Assembly: GCF_022788715.1 (NCBI RefSeq)
Contig: NZ_CP085167.1
Location: forward strand, 679,001-743,000
Source of the DNA: Sulfitobacter sp. DSM 110093
Lineage (GTDB): Bacteria > Pseudomonadota > Alphaproteobacteria > Rhodobacterales > Rhodobacteraceae
Length of the DNA: 64,000 nt
Direction: 5' to 3'
In this document: piece by piece, positions 26,517 to 34,949 of the stretch
Position numbering within the stretch: position 1 is the first letter of the stretch
Layout: every line of letters starts with the position of its first letter
The notes under the pieces: model-generated
Told to the model about the DNA's origin: nothing
The model's database searches: none
What the model saw: the letters and a program-made list of their open reading frames with translations, nothing else
Made by a program: the position numbers and the translations under genes

Positions 26517-27182
26517 ATGAAATGGAATTTGCCCAATATCCTGACCCTGCTCAGGCTGGTCGCGGCCCCCGGTGTGGCGGTCATGTTTCTCTATTTTACG
26601 CGCCCCTATGCCGACTGGTTCGCATTGGTGCTGTTTGTCGGGGCGGCGGTGACGGATTGGTTTGATGGCTATCTCGCCCGCGCTTGGGGGCAGGAGACGA
26701 AACTGGGTGCCATGCTCGACCCGATTGCCGACAAGGCGATGGTCGTGATTGCGCTGATGGTGATCGTGGCCTTTTCCAGTTGGTCGCCGTGGCTGGTGCT
26801 GCCCGCTACGTTGATCCTGTTTCGCGAGGTCTTTGTCTCGGGCCTGCGTGAGTATCTGGGCGATGTGGCCGGCACGTTGAAAGTGACGCAGCTAGCCAAG
26901 TGGAAGACCACGCTACAAATGATCGCCATAGCCGTGCTGTTCTCGCAAGGGGTGTTTGAACATTACCTCGGGATGAGCGTCTTTGGCATGGACCAGCAAA
27001 TGATCGAGGCGATCCTTGATGGCGAGGTCGAAGATACTCTAGGGCTGGGTTGGAAGCTTGCCGGGATGGAATGGGCCGGGCTGTTGGGGCTGGTCCTGCT
27101 GTGGATCGCCGCGGTGCTGACCGCCATCACCGGCTTTGACTACCTGCGCAAGGCGCTGCCACATCTGAAGGAGCCGATCTAA
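26517..27182 (+). CDS. pgsA: CDP-diacylglycerol--glycerol-3-phosphate 3-phosphatidyltransferase
   Basis: A 221-residue membrane enzyme making phosphatidylglycerolphosphate. The CDP-alcohol phosphatidyltransferase motif is intact: DWFDGYLARAWGQETKLG followed by AMLDPIADK. The N-terminus MKWNLPNILTLLRLVAAPG is typical of PgsA. Its stop overlaps the moaD start by one base, so the uvrC-pgsA-moaD-moaE block is probably one transcript. Confidence 0.95.
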   Translation: MKWNLPNILTLLRLVAAPGVAVMFLYFTRPYADWFALVLFVGAAVTDWFDGYLARAWGQETKLGAMLDPIADKAMVVIALMVIVAFSSWSPWLVLPATLILFREVFVSGLREYLGDVAGTLKVTQLAKWKTTLQMIAIAVLFSQGVFEHYLGMSVFGMDQQMIEAILDGEVEDTLGLGWKLAGMEWAGLLGLVLLWIAAVLTAITGFDYLRKALPHLKEPI

Positions 27183-27427
27183 TGGATGTCCTCTATTTTG
27201 CATGGGTTCGCGAACGCATCGGTCTGCCCCGTGAACGGGTGGAGAGCACGGCAGCGACCGTGGCGGAACTGGTCGAAGAACTGCGAAGCCGTGAAGAACG
27301 CTATGAAGTGGCGTTCTCAGACCTCTCCGCGCTGCGCGTGGCCGTGGATCAGGAATTGACCGATTTCGACGCCCCGCTGAATGGCGCGCGCGAAGTGGCC
27401 TTTTTCCCCCCGATGACCGGGGGCTGA
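27182..27427 (+). CDS. moaD: molybdopterin synthase sulfur-carrier subunit
   Basis: An 81-residue ubiquitin-fold protein ending in the required Gly-Gly (FFPPMTGG), which carries the thiocarboxylate used to build molybdopterin. It starts MDVLYFAWVRERIG, typical of MoaD. It is adjacent to moaE, its partner in the synthase heterotetramer. Confidence 0.95.
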   Translation: MDVLYFAWVRERIGLPRERVESTAATVAELVEELRSREERYEVAFSDLSALRVAVDQELTDFDAPLNGAREVAFFPPMTGG

Positions 27428-27430
27428 CCG

Positions 27431-27874
27431 ATGCGCGTATTGGTGCAGGAAGAACCCTTTGATCTGGCCGAGGAAACCGCGCGTTTCGCCAAAGGCGAGG
27501 GGCGCAGCGGGGCGATTGTGACCTTTACGGGCGTGGTGCGCGACAATGATGCAGGCACGCTGAGCGCGATGGAGATCGAACATTACCCCGGCATGACTGA
27601 AAAAGCGCTGCACGAGATTGCGCAGCAGGCGGTCGCACGGTTCGAGTTGCAAGACGCATTGGTGATCCACCGCTATGGGCGGCTGGTTCCGGGTGATCAG
27701 ATCATGATGGTTGCCAGCGCCGCGCGGCATCGCCGCAGCGCATTTGAGGCGGCTGAATTTTTGATGGATTACCTTAAATCACGCGCGCCATTCTGGAAGC
27801 GCGAGATCACCACAGAGGGTGAGGCTTGGGTGGCGGCCAAGGACGACGATGAGGCCGCGTTAGAGCGTTGGTAA
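27431..27874 (+). CDS. moaE: molybdopterin synthase catalytic subunit
   Basis: A 147-residue MoaE. Seen are GAIVTFTGVVR, MEIEHYPGMTEKAL, IHRYGRLVPGDQIMMV and the active-site region APFWKREITTEGEAWVAAK with the catalytic lysines. It converts cyclic pyranopterin monophosphate to molybdopterin together with MoaD, three bases upstream. Its stop faces the convergent glyoxalase gene with a 9-bp gap. Confidence 0.95.
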   Translation: MRVLVQEEPFDLAEETARFAKGEGRSGAIVTFTGVVRDNDAGTLSAMEIEHYPGMTEKALHEIAQQAVARFELQDALVIHRYGRLVPGDQIMMVASAARHRRSAFEAAEFLMDYLKSRAPFWKREITTEGEAWVAAKDDDEAALERW

Positions 27875-27883
27875 ACCCGCCAG

Positions 27884-28279
27884 TTAGGCGAAGCGCCCGC
27901 CTTTTTCGATGACTTCGATCTGATAACCATCGGGGTCTGCCACGAAAAAGAACTTTGCAACAGTGTCCCCGGCAGGGCGGAAATCGACAATCTCACGCGG
28001 GTGGGCGCCGAATTGCAGCGCGGTTTTACGTGCGGCTTCTAGGTCATCCACGACAAAGGCGATATGACCATAGCCGTCGCCTAAGTCATATGGTGTTTCG
28101 CGGTCTTTGTTGACGGTCAATTCAAACTCAAAATCACCTGTCGCGTCGCGCAGGTAGATCAGGGTAAAGCTGTCAAAATCCAGCCGGTCGGCGACCTTCA
28201 GGCCAAAGACATCTTCGTAAAACTTTACCGATGCCGACTCATCAAAGACGCGGATCATGGAATGGGCGAGTTTTGCCAT
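27884..28279 (-). CDS. lactoylglutathione lyase (glyoxalase I family)
   Basis: A 131-residue VOC-fold protein. All four metal ligands of glyoxalase I can be placed: His6 (LAHSMIRV), Glu53 (FEFELTVN), His72 (GYGHIAF) and Glu122 (QIEVIEK). It starts at 28279 with GGAGG seven bases upstream. It would detoxify methylglyoxal with glutathione; gshA lies 5 kb away. The match to GloA rather than a generic VOC protein rests on these ligands and on length. Confidence 0.87.
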   Translation of the reverse strand: MAKLAHSMIRVFDESASVKFYEDVFGLKVADRLDFDSFTLIYLRDATGDFEFELTVNKDRETPYDLGDGYGHIAFVVDDLEAARKTALQFGAHPREIVDFRPAGDTVAKFFFVADPDGYQIEVIEKGGRFA

Positions 28280-28301
28280 TGTCGGCCTCCGGAGCTTGGG
28301 G

Positions 28302-28625
28302 TCAGGTGTTCTGACGCTCGATATAGGCGCGCATTTCTTCGGCTTCGTGGCGCGCATCGCGCAGCCCGTCCATCGCCGCGCGCAACTCTGCCTCAGTCTG
28401 AGCCAATTGGTTGGTCAGTTCGGCTTCGCGCTGTTGCAGATAGGTGATCGCCTGATCGCGGGTTTCTTCGGCTTCGTGGAGTTCTTGGCTCATCCGGTCA
28501 AGCTGGGCCACATCGTCGGCGGCTACACGGGTAAAGCGGTTTAGCAGCCAGTTGGCGAACCACCCCATGCAGAATGCCACGAAAAGAATGATGGCCGTTG
28601 CCAAGACAAACTCAGTTCTGCTCAT
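28302..28625 (-). CDS. small membrane-anchored coiled-coil protein
   Basis: A 107-residue protein with one N-terminal membrane helix (FVLATAIILFVAFCMGWFANWLL) and a long charged coiled coil (about 40-105; heptad-like SQELHEAEETRDQAITYLQ). It overlaps the end of the OmpA-like gene by 14 bases, so it is expressed with it. I do not recognise a named family. Position suggests a helper of the OmpA/BON protein in the envelope (inference). Confidence 0.8.
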   Translation of the reverse strand: MSRTEFVLATAIILFVAFCMGWFANWLLNRFTRVAADDVAQLDRMSQELHEAEETRDQAITYLQQREAELTNQLAQTEAELRAAMDGLRDARHEAEEMRAYIERQNT

Positions 28626-30537
28626 CACCGCTGCCTTCTTCGGTTTCGTCGGATTCTCCGATCTCTTCTGCGGTGGTATCGCCCGTTTCATCGGCAGATT
28701 CCAGCGCTGTTTCGTCTTCGGGAGTTTCCGCCTCGGGCTGAATCAGGCTGAATTCGATGCGGCGGTTGGCTTCGCGGCCTTCTTCGGTCTGGTTGTCGGC
28801 AATGGGGTTTTCCTCGCCATAGCCCTTTGCCACGAAGGAAGAGGTCAGCACCCGGCGGGCGCGCAACTCGTTCAATACGGATTCCGCGCGGCTTTGCGAG
28901 AGTGACTGGTTCATCGATTCGCGGCCTTGGCTGTCGGTGTAGCCTTGGATTTCCAGCGGAATGTCCCCGCAGCGTTTCAGAATTTCGGCGATATCATCCA
29001 TCGTGCCAAGGGCCGATGCATCAATCGTGGCGTTGCCCGGCTCAAAGGTAATCTTACCAATTTTCAGGATCTCTCCGATTTCGGCCTCGCATTCCCCAGG
29101 CGTGGGTAGGCCCGCGATTGGGTCGAGCTTTTCTTGATAGGTGATATCGATGCTGTAATCGGCACTTTCGCCCAGCTTGTCCGCAAGCAAGGAGGCGACG
29201 GTGGTGTTGGCCTCTTTGCTACCGGTATTGCCAGTAACCTCAAGCCGGTCGGGCGTTACGGTGACAGAGCCATTGACCAGCGATGCCATTGCCTCTAGCC
29301 CGGTTAGAACACGCGTGGCCCAGCCCGCAGGTAGGTTCTCGTCCAGACGGGCGGCGGTATAGACATTGGCAGAGCCGAAGTGTGATTTTGCGTAGCTGTC
29401 AGCCAGATCGCGCAGCCCTTCGGTGCTGAGCCGCCCGCGCAACTGGACCTGCCCCTCGGGGGAGAGTGTCGCGGTGAATTCGGGTGGGCCCGCGTCGGGG
29501 TCTTCGACTTTGGGCAGTTTCGCGGTCAGCGCAAAAACATCCGGGAGCGCGTTCTCAAGCTCACCCACAACACGGTCAAAGCTATCGGAATCAGTGCCGG
29601 GCGCAGCAAGGAGGGTAATGTCGGCGTCGGCGAAAGAGATCGATCCTTGGCCCATCCGGTTCAGCGCGTCGATCGCCAGCGCCACGGCGCGGCCCCAGTT
29701 CGGGCTTGGCACGCCAAGACCCACGGTACAATTGGCGCTTTCAGACGCGCCCACAGCGGTGCCCGCTTTTAGGATGCGGGCGGCGGTGGTCTCAGTATCG
29801 GCAGAGCAGGCATCGAAACGCGCGCCGTCGGCGTCAATCTCAAACCGCAGGGTAAAGGGGGTGATGACCGGGCGCGGTGCGGCGATGTCGAGCCTTAGGC
29901 GCAGGCTGGATGGGGCGGCGCGTTGCAGTTTGCGCTCCATCCGCGCTTTCGCTTCGGGGCTGTCGGCAATGGCGGTGATGGTCACACGCCCTGCGTTGAC
30001 AGAGGCCTTGGCGCGGGGAAGGTCTGCCATGGCGCGCACAGCAAAGTTCAACGCGTCTTCCCAGCCATCAGGGGCAGGGTAATTAGCGGACTCCAAAAGA
30101 TCGGTGACCGTCGCGTCGCCCGCCATATCACCAAAGGCTTCGATTACCTCATCGCGGTCTGTACTGGTGGGGATCAGCCCGATGATGGAAATGCCCGCAT
30201 CATTGCGCAGCACTTCGGCCGAGAAACGCGGCGGCGCGATGCCGGACTGGGCCTCAACCTCCATCTCGTCGATCACACGGGCGGCGTCGACCACGGTGCC
30301 TGCGGTTGACAGGGCACGAAAACGGACAGCTTCGGTCGGTGCAATCCCGGCAAGGGTGACTTGCAAGCCATCAGCCTGCACCTCGGCCCAGGTCATGCCC
30401 TGATCATCCAGCGCGTCGCGCACACCGATTTCGGAAGTATCTTCGATCAGTTGTACCGAAAAGCTTGCCGCCACCAAAGAGACCACCGCTGCGGCTGCAA
30501 AGGTCAGGGCGATCATGAAAATGGCGGACAGGCGCAT
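28612..30537 (-). CDS. OmpA-family protein with BON-like repeats
   Basis: A 641-residue envelope protein. A membrane or signal segment lies at the N-terminus (MRLSAIFMIALTFAAAAVVS). A long middle part is built of BON/Y-like units (for example EVQADGLQVTLAGIAPTEAVR). The C-terminal OmpA peptidoglycan-binding domain lies at about 490-600 (IPLEIQGYTDSQGRESMNQ, QSRAESVLNELRARRV, NRRIEFSLI). A very acidic Glu/Asp/Thr tail of about 45 residues ends it. Start 30537 is supported by AGAAGG upstream. It lies downstream of ubiA on the same strand. Confidence 0.87.
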   Translation of the reverse strand: MRLSAIFMIALTFAAAAVVSLVAASFSVQLIEDTSEIGVRDALDDQGMTWAEVQADGLQVTLAGIAPTEAVRFRALSTAGTVVDAARVIDEMEVEAQSGIAPPRFSAEVLRNDAGISIIGLIPTSTDRDEVIEAFGDMAGDATVTDLLESANYPAPDGWEDALNFAVRAMADLPRAKASVNAGRVTITAIADSPEAKARMERKLQRAAPSSLRLRLDIAAPRPVITPFTLRFEIDADGARFDACSADTETTAARILKAGTAVGASESANCTVGLGVPSPNWGRAVALAIDALNRMGQGSISFADADITLLAAPGTDSDSFDRVVGELENALPDVFALTAKLPKVEDPDAGPPEFTATLSPEGQVQLRGRLSTEGLRDLADSYAKSHFGSANVYTAARLDENLPAGWATRVLTGLEAMASLVNGSVTVTPDRLEVTGNTGSKEANTTVASLLADKLGESADYSIDITYQEKLDPIAGLPTPGECEAEIGEILKIGKITFEPGNATIDASALGTMDDIAEILKRCGDIPLEIQGYTDSQGRESMNQSLSQSRAESVLNELRARRVLTSSFVAKGYGEENPIADNQTEEGREANRRIEFSLIQPEAETPEDETALESADETGDTTAEEIGESDETEEGSGDEQN

Positions 30538-30596
30538 GGGCGGCCTTCTGGTTGTTAAGCTCAAGACTTGATACGCGCGTCCTGCCGGGGGTGCAA

Positions 30597-31571
30597 TCAG
30601 GCCAGAAGACTTGCCACGAAAAACAACAGCGGGATCATGCCGGTATCGCGGTTGGCGCGAAAGAGCTGCAAGAGCTTGGCGTTGTCCTTGGTATCCAGCC
30701 CACGCAATTGCCACGCCATATGCCAGCCCATCGCCCAAGGCCCGCCGAGCGCGATGGCCAGCGCCAGCACCGAAGCTTGCGGCAGCCCAGCATAGATCAC
30801 GGCGATCCCCATCAGGCCGACAGTCGCCATCAGGAAACGCCGCAGCCATTTGCCGGAGTTTTCCCCAAACAGCCGTGCGGTGGATTTCACGCCGATCAGC
30901 GCGTCATCTTCGGCATCCTGATGGGCATAGATCGTGTCATAGAACAGCGTCCATGCGATCCCGGCGCAGTAGAGCACGATCGCAGGGGCGTGCAGTGTGC
31001 CAGCGTGCGCCGTCCACGCCAGCATTGCGCCCCAGTTAAAGGCGAGCCCCAGAAAGACCTGCGGCCACCATGTGAAACGCTTTGCAAAGGGATAGACGGC
31101 CACCGGCAACAGCGCCAGCACGCCCATGGCAATGGCCGCTTGGTTGAAGGAAAGCAGGATCAGCAGTGCCAGCAGCATTTGCCCCACCATCCAGGCCAGC
31201 GCCTGTTTCACCGATACCGCGCCCGAGGGGATGGGCCGTGAGCGGGTGCGGGCGACCTTGCCGTCGATGTTGCGGTCGGTGATGTCGTTCCACGTGCAGC
31301 CCGCCCCTCGCATCAGAAAGGCGCCGATGCCGCAGCCTGCGAAAATCCAAAAATCTTCCCACCGCGGCGATTGGTCGAACAGGATCGCAAGGCTCAGCCC
31401 CCACCAGCAGGGCAGCAGCAACAGCCATGTGCCAATGGGTCGATCCGCGCGGCTCAGCCGCAGATAGGGGCGCAGCCCGGCAGGGGCGTGGCGGTCGACC
31501 CAATTGTCGGTCACAGCATCGGCAACCGAACCATCTTGCGGAGCATCTGGCGAAGGCGGCTGGTTGTGCAT
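30597..31571 (-). CDS. ubiA: 4-hydroxybenzoate polyprenyltransferase
   Basis: A 324-residue membrane prenyltransferase for ubiquinone synthesis. The two Asp-rich motifs are NDITDRNIDGKVARTRSRP and YDTIYAHQDAEDD, the latter followed by IGVKSTARLFG. RADRPIGTWLLLLPCWWGL marks the first helix. The N-terminal 40 residues before that are longer than in E. coli. The start codon sits only 12 bp from the divergent rsmE start, so promoters must overlap coding sequence or the start lies a little further in. Confidence 0.93.
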   Translation of the reverse strand: MHNQPPSPDAPQDGSVADAVTDNWVDRHAPAGLRPYLRLSRADRPIGTWLLLLPCWWGLSLAILFDQSPRWEDFWIFAGCGIGAFLMRGAGCTWNDITDRNIDGKVARTRSRPIPSGAVSVKQALAWMVGQMLLALLILLSFNQAAIAMGVLALLPVAVYPFAKRFTWWPQVFLGLAFNWGAMLAWTAHAGTLHAPAIVLYCAGIAWTLFYDTIYAHQDAEDDALIGVKSTARLFGENSGKWLRRFLMATVGLMGIAVIYAGLPQASVLALAIALGGPWAMGWHMAWQLRGLDTKDNAKLLQLFRANRDTGMIPLLFFVASLLA

Positions 31572-31583
31572 ATATCTGGCCCC

Positions 31584-32303
31584 ATGAATGCGAAAATCAG
31601 ATTGTATGTAGATCAGCCCTTGGGGCAGGGGCAAACGGTTCCTTTGGCGCGCGAGCAAGCGCATTACCTTTTTGGGGTGATGCGGCTTTCGGTCGGGGCC
31701 GGGGTGTTGCTGTTCAACGGGCGTGATGGTGAATGGCTGGCCGAGGTCGCCGAGGCGGGCAAACGCGGCGGGGTTTTAAGCTGTGTCGAGCAGAGCAAAC
31801 CTTTGCAGATGCCTCCTGACCTGTGGCTGCTTTTCGCGCCGATCAAAAAAACCCGCACCGACTTCATTGTCGAAAAAGCCGCCGAGATGGGCGCGTCGCG
31901 TATCGTCCCGGTGATGACCGACTTCACCAACGCAGGTCGCGTGCAGCAGACCCGCCTTCAGGCTCATGCGGTTGAAGCGGCAGAGCAATGCGGCGGTACC
32001 TATGTGCCCGAGGTGGCCGAAGCCGCGAAGCTGGGGCGGCTGTTGGACCAATGGGACAGTACGCGCCAGATCATGTTCTGTGACGAGGCTTTGGCCGGGG
32101 AAAACGGTGCGTTGCCAGCAGGTGCAACAGGGCCATGGGCGATCCTGATCGGTCCCGAAGGGGGCTTTTCCGATGCTGAGCGCAAGCGGTTGCATGGGTT
32201 CGACCACGCCCATGCGGTGACGCTGGGGCCGCGCATTCTGCGGGCTGATACGGCGGCGGTGGCGGCGATGACCATATGGCAGCAAGCTTTGGGAGATTGG
32301 TGA
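31584..32303 (+). CDS. rsmE: 16S rRNA (uracil(1498)-N3)-methyltransferase
   Basis: A 239-residue SPOUT methyltransferase. It begins with the PUA-like N-terminal part (IRLYVDQPLGQGQTV). The SAM knot motifs are WAILIGPEGGFSDAE and VTLGPRILRADTA. KKTRTDFIVEKAAEMG is typical of RsmE. It methylates U1498 in the decoding region of the 30S subunit. It is divergent from ubiA. Confidence 0.93.
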   Translation: MNAKIRLYVDQPLGQGQTVPLAREQAHYLFGVMRLSVGAGVLLFNGRDGEWLAEVAEAGKRGGVLSCVEQSKPLQMPPDLWLLFAPIKKTRTDFIVEKAAEMGASRIVPVMTDFTNAGRVQQTRLQAHAVEAAEQCGGTYVPEVAEAAKLGRLLDQWDSTRQIMFCDEALAGENGALPAGATGPWAILIGPEGGFSDAERKRLHGFDHAHAVTLGPRILRADTAAVAAMTIWQQALGDW

Positions 32304-32319
32304 TGCAGAAGGTGGCCCG

Positions 32320-32850
32320 ATGAGTTTTCTGCGCCAAGGCGCGCGTGACCAGCTTTGGCGTTGGCGCGAGGCGATCATCGGCGGTGTGCTGATGCTCTTC
32401 GGTCTCTGGCTGGTGGCCGGACCGGGATTTTTACTGGCGGTGCCGGGATATGCTGCCCTAGCGGGTGGTGCGGCGCTGATCTGGCTTGGTGTGCAACGCG
32501 CGCGCTTTCGCGGCGAAGGGGACGGCGCCGGTGCGGTGCAGGTGGTCGAGGGGCAAATCACCTATTTCGGCCCGCTCACCGGCGGCACGGTATCAATGCG
32601 CGAATTGCAGCGGCTTAGCCTTGATCGGCAGATGTTTCCTGCCCATTGGCGTCTAGAACCGCGCGATGACGAAGCCCCTTTGCTGATCCCGGTGAATGCC
32701 GCTGGTTCTGAGGCGCTGTTTGACGCTTTTGCAGCGCTTCCCGGCTTGCGCACGGAACGGATGCTCTTTGAACTGCGCAAGACCCGCCATGACGCCGTTG
32801 TGATCTGGGAGCGCGCACCCCTGCGCCCGGCGCATGTCTTGCTGCATTGA
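32320..32850 (+). CDS. conserved membrane protein of unknown function
   Basis: A 176-residue protein with two adjacent hydrophobic helices (about 18-58, REAIIGGVLMLFGLWLV and LAVPGYAALAGGAALIWLG) and a soluble C-terminal domain of about 115 residues (VVEGQITYFGPLTGGTVSM, PAHWRLEPRD). I do not recognise a family with a known role. It lies between rsmE and gshA on the same strand, with AAGGTGG ahead of the start. Confidence 0.82.
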   Translation: MSFLRQGARDQLWRWREAIIGGVLMLFGLWLVAGPGFLLAVPGYAALAGGAALIWLGVQRARFRGEGDGAGAVQVVEGQITYFGPLTGGTVSMRELQRLSLDRQMFPAHWRLEPRDDEAPLLIPVNAAGSEALFDAFAALPGLRTERMLFELRKTRHDAVVIWERAPLRPAHVLLH

Positions 32851-32935
32851 CAGCCCCGGCAAATCCGCCCATCCCTGCTAGACACGACGTCAAGTCGACA
32901 CCCCAAGACGACCCTTCAAAACGGAGCCCTCGCAA

Positions 32936-34306
32936 ATGTCCATTCCTCAATCCGGCGGCGGCCCGATCGAACATCACGACCAAATGGCGCAGTATCTGGC
33001 CGACGGTTGCAAGCCGCGCGAAGATTGGCGTATTGGCACCGAGCACGAGAAGTTCGGCTACTGCAAAGATACGCTCAAACCGCTCCCCTATGAGGGGGAC
33101 CGCTCGATCCGGGTGATGTTGGAAGGGCTGCGCGACCGTCACAATTGGGCCCCGGTCGAAGAGGGTGGCAAGCTGATCGGCTTGGAAAAGGATGGCGCAA
33201 ACATCAGTCTTGAGCCGGGCGGTCAGTTGGAACTGTCGGGCGCACCTGTTGAAACCATTCACGAGACTTGCGATGAGGTGAACACCCACCTGCGCGAAGT
33301 GAAAGACGTGGCCGATGAGATCGGCGTGGGCTTCATCGGTCTGGGGGCAGCACCCGAATGGTCGCATGAGCAAATGGATCTGATGCCCAAGGGCCGTTAC
33401 AAGCTCATGGATAGCTATATGCAAAAGGTCGGCACCATGGGCACCACCATGATGCGTCGCACTTGCACCGTTCAGGTCAACCTCGATTTCGCGAGTGAAG
33501 CCGACATGGTGCAAAAGATGCGCGTCGCCGTGGCGATGCAGCCGATCGCCAACGCGCTTTTCGCCAATTCACCCTTCCTTGATGGCAAGCCCAACGGCGT
33601 GAAATCCACCCGCGGTTTGGTTTGGCGTAATTTGGATGATGCCCGCACCGGAATGGTGCCTTTCGTCTTTGACGAAAGTTTCGGGTTTGAGGCTTGGGTG
33701 CAATATGCGCTCGATGTGCCGATGTATTTTGTCTACCGCGATGGTAAATATATTGACGCGCTTGGCCAGTCCTTCCGCGATTTCCTTAAAGGTGAGCTGC
33801 CTGCGCTGCCCGGCGAAAAGCCAACGCTCAGCGATTGGGCCGACCATCTGACGACCCTTTTCCCCGAGGCGCGGGTGAAAAAGTTCATCGAGATGCGCGG
33901 TGCCGATGGTGGCCCGTGGCGGCGTCTCTGCGCGCTGCCGGCGTTTTGGGTTGGTTTGATGTATGACCAATCCGCGCTGGATGGTGCGTGGGATTTGGTA
34001 AAGGATTGGGATGCCGACACCCGCGAAGAACTGCGCATCGCGGCTTCGACCCACGGCCTTCAGGCCGAGGTTGGCGGGCTCAGAATGCATGATCTGGCAC
34101 GCGAGGCGGTGGCCCTGTCAGAGGCAGGGCTGAAAGCCCGCGCGCGTCCCGGCGCAGGCGGGCTGGTACCGGATGAGACGCATTTCCTTAACGCCCTGCG
34201 CGACAGTATCGAGACAGGTCGCGTGCCTGCGGATGATCTGCTGGCGGATTATCACGGCGATTGGAACGGCGACCTAAGCCGTATCTACGCCGAATATTCC
34301 TACTAA
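32936..34306 (+). CDS. gshA: glutamate--cysteine ligase (plant/alphaproteobacterial type)
   Basis: A 456-residue enzyme catalysing the first step of glutathione synthesis. The GTEHEKFGY motif near residue 36 and SLEPGGQLELSGAP identify the plant-type GshA found in alphaproteobacteria, unrelated in detail to E. coli GshA. MMRRTCTVQVNLDF is another conserved block. GGAG lies nine bases before the start. A strong hairpin follows the stop. Confidence 0.94.
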   Translation: MSIPQSGGGPIEHHDQMAQYLADGCKPREDWRIGTEHEKFGYCKDTLKPLPYEGDRSIRVMLEGLRDRHNWAPVEEGGKLIGLEKDGANISLEPGGQLELSGAPVETIHETCDEVNTHLREVKDVADEIGVGFIGLGAAPEWSHEQMDLMPKGRYKLMDSYMQKVGTMGTTMMRRTCTVQVNLDFASEADMVQKMRVAVAMQPIANALFANSPFLDGKPNGVKSTRGLVWRNLDDARTGMVPFVFDESFGFEAWVQYALDVPMYFVYRDGKYIDALGQSFRDFLKGELPALPGEKPTLSDWADHLTTLFPEARVKKFIEMRGADGGPWRRLCALPAFWVGLMYDQSALDGAWDLVKDWDADTREELRIAASTHGLQAEVGGLRMHDLAREAVALSEAGLKARARPGAGGLVPDETHFLNALRDSIETGRVPADDLLADYHGDWNGDLSRIYAEYSY

Positions 34307-34316
34307 AGCGTGAAGA

Positions 34317-34346
34317 GGCTGATGCCGCCTTCGGGCGGTGTCAGCC
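34317..34346. terminator. UUCG-capped hairpin between gshA and plsY
   Basis: Arms 34317-34329 and 34334-34346 pair over 13 positions (two G-U) around a TTCG tetraloop. The stop codon of the convergent plsY gene lies inside the right arm. The unusually stable UUCG loop suits a transcription end for gshA, although no long T-run follows. Confidence 0.65.
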
Positions 34347-34949
34347 CTTCTGACCGATCCGCGATTCCGTACCTGCCTGAATGCGGCGGATGTTGTCGCG
34401 GTGCCGCCAAAAGATCAGCAGCGTCAGGGCGATGCCCAAAAGCAGCATTTCCCCATAGCCGAGGAACACCAGCAAAAAGGTCGAGCTTGCCGCCGCAGCC
34501 AGTGCCGACAGGGACGAGATGCGCGAGACTGCCGCCGTCATCAACCAGACCGCGCAGCATGCCAGCCCGACAGGCCATGCCAGCGCCAGCATGAGGCCCA
34601 AAAAGGTCGCCACGCCCTTGCCGCCACGAAAGCCAAGCCAGACCGGATAGCAATGGCCGATCATCGCGCCGAGCGCCGCCGCCTGCGCGGCATCTTCGCC
34701 CGCAAAGACCCGGGCCACCAGCACTGCCACGGCCCCCTTGGCCCCGTCCAGCAAAAGCGTCAGCGCCGCAGCCTTTTTGTTGCCGGTGCGTAGAACATTA
34801 GTCGCGCCGATGTTGCCCGACCCGATATCGCGCAGGTTGCCCAGCCCCATCAGCCGCGCCAGTAGCATGCCAAAGGCGATAGAGCCGATGACGTAGCCCG
34901 CCAACGCCCAAAAGAGGATCATTTCAATAGAAGTATCGATAGGGGGCAT
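34341..34949 (-). CDS. plsY: acyl-phosphate glycerol-3-phosphate acyltransferase
   Basis: A 202-residue integral membrane acyltransferase starting phospholipid synthesis. Signature stretches are GYVIGSIAFGMLLARLMG, DIGSGNIGATNVLRTGNKK, LLLDGAKGAVAV and GFRGGKGVATFLG, all with the conserved Gly/Asn/Lys residues. The ATG at 34949 overlaps the stop of the pyrC-like gene (TGATG). Confidence 0.95.
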   Translation of the reverse strand: MPPIDTSIEMILFWALAGYVIGSIAFGMLLARLMGLGNLRDIGSGNIGATNVLRTGNKKAAALTLLLDGAKGAVAVLVARVFAGEDAAQAAALGAMIGHCYPVWLGFRGGKGVATFLGLMLALAWPVGLACCAVWLMTAAVSRISSLSALAAAASSTFLLVFLGYGEMLLLGIALTLLIFWRHRDNIRRIQAGTESRIGQKG

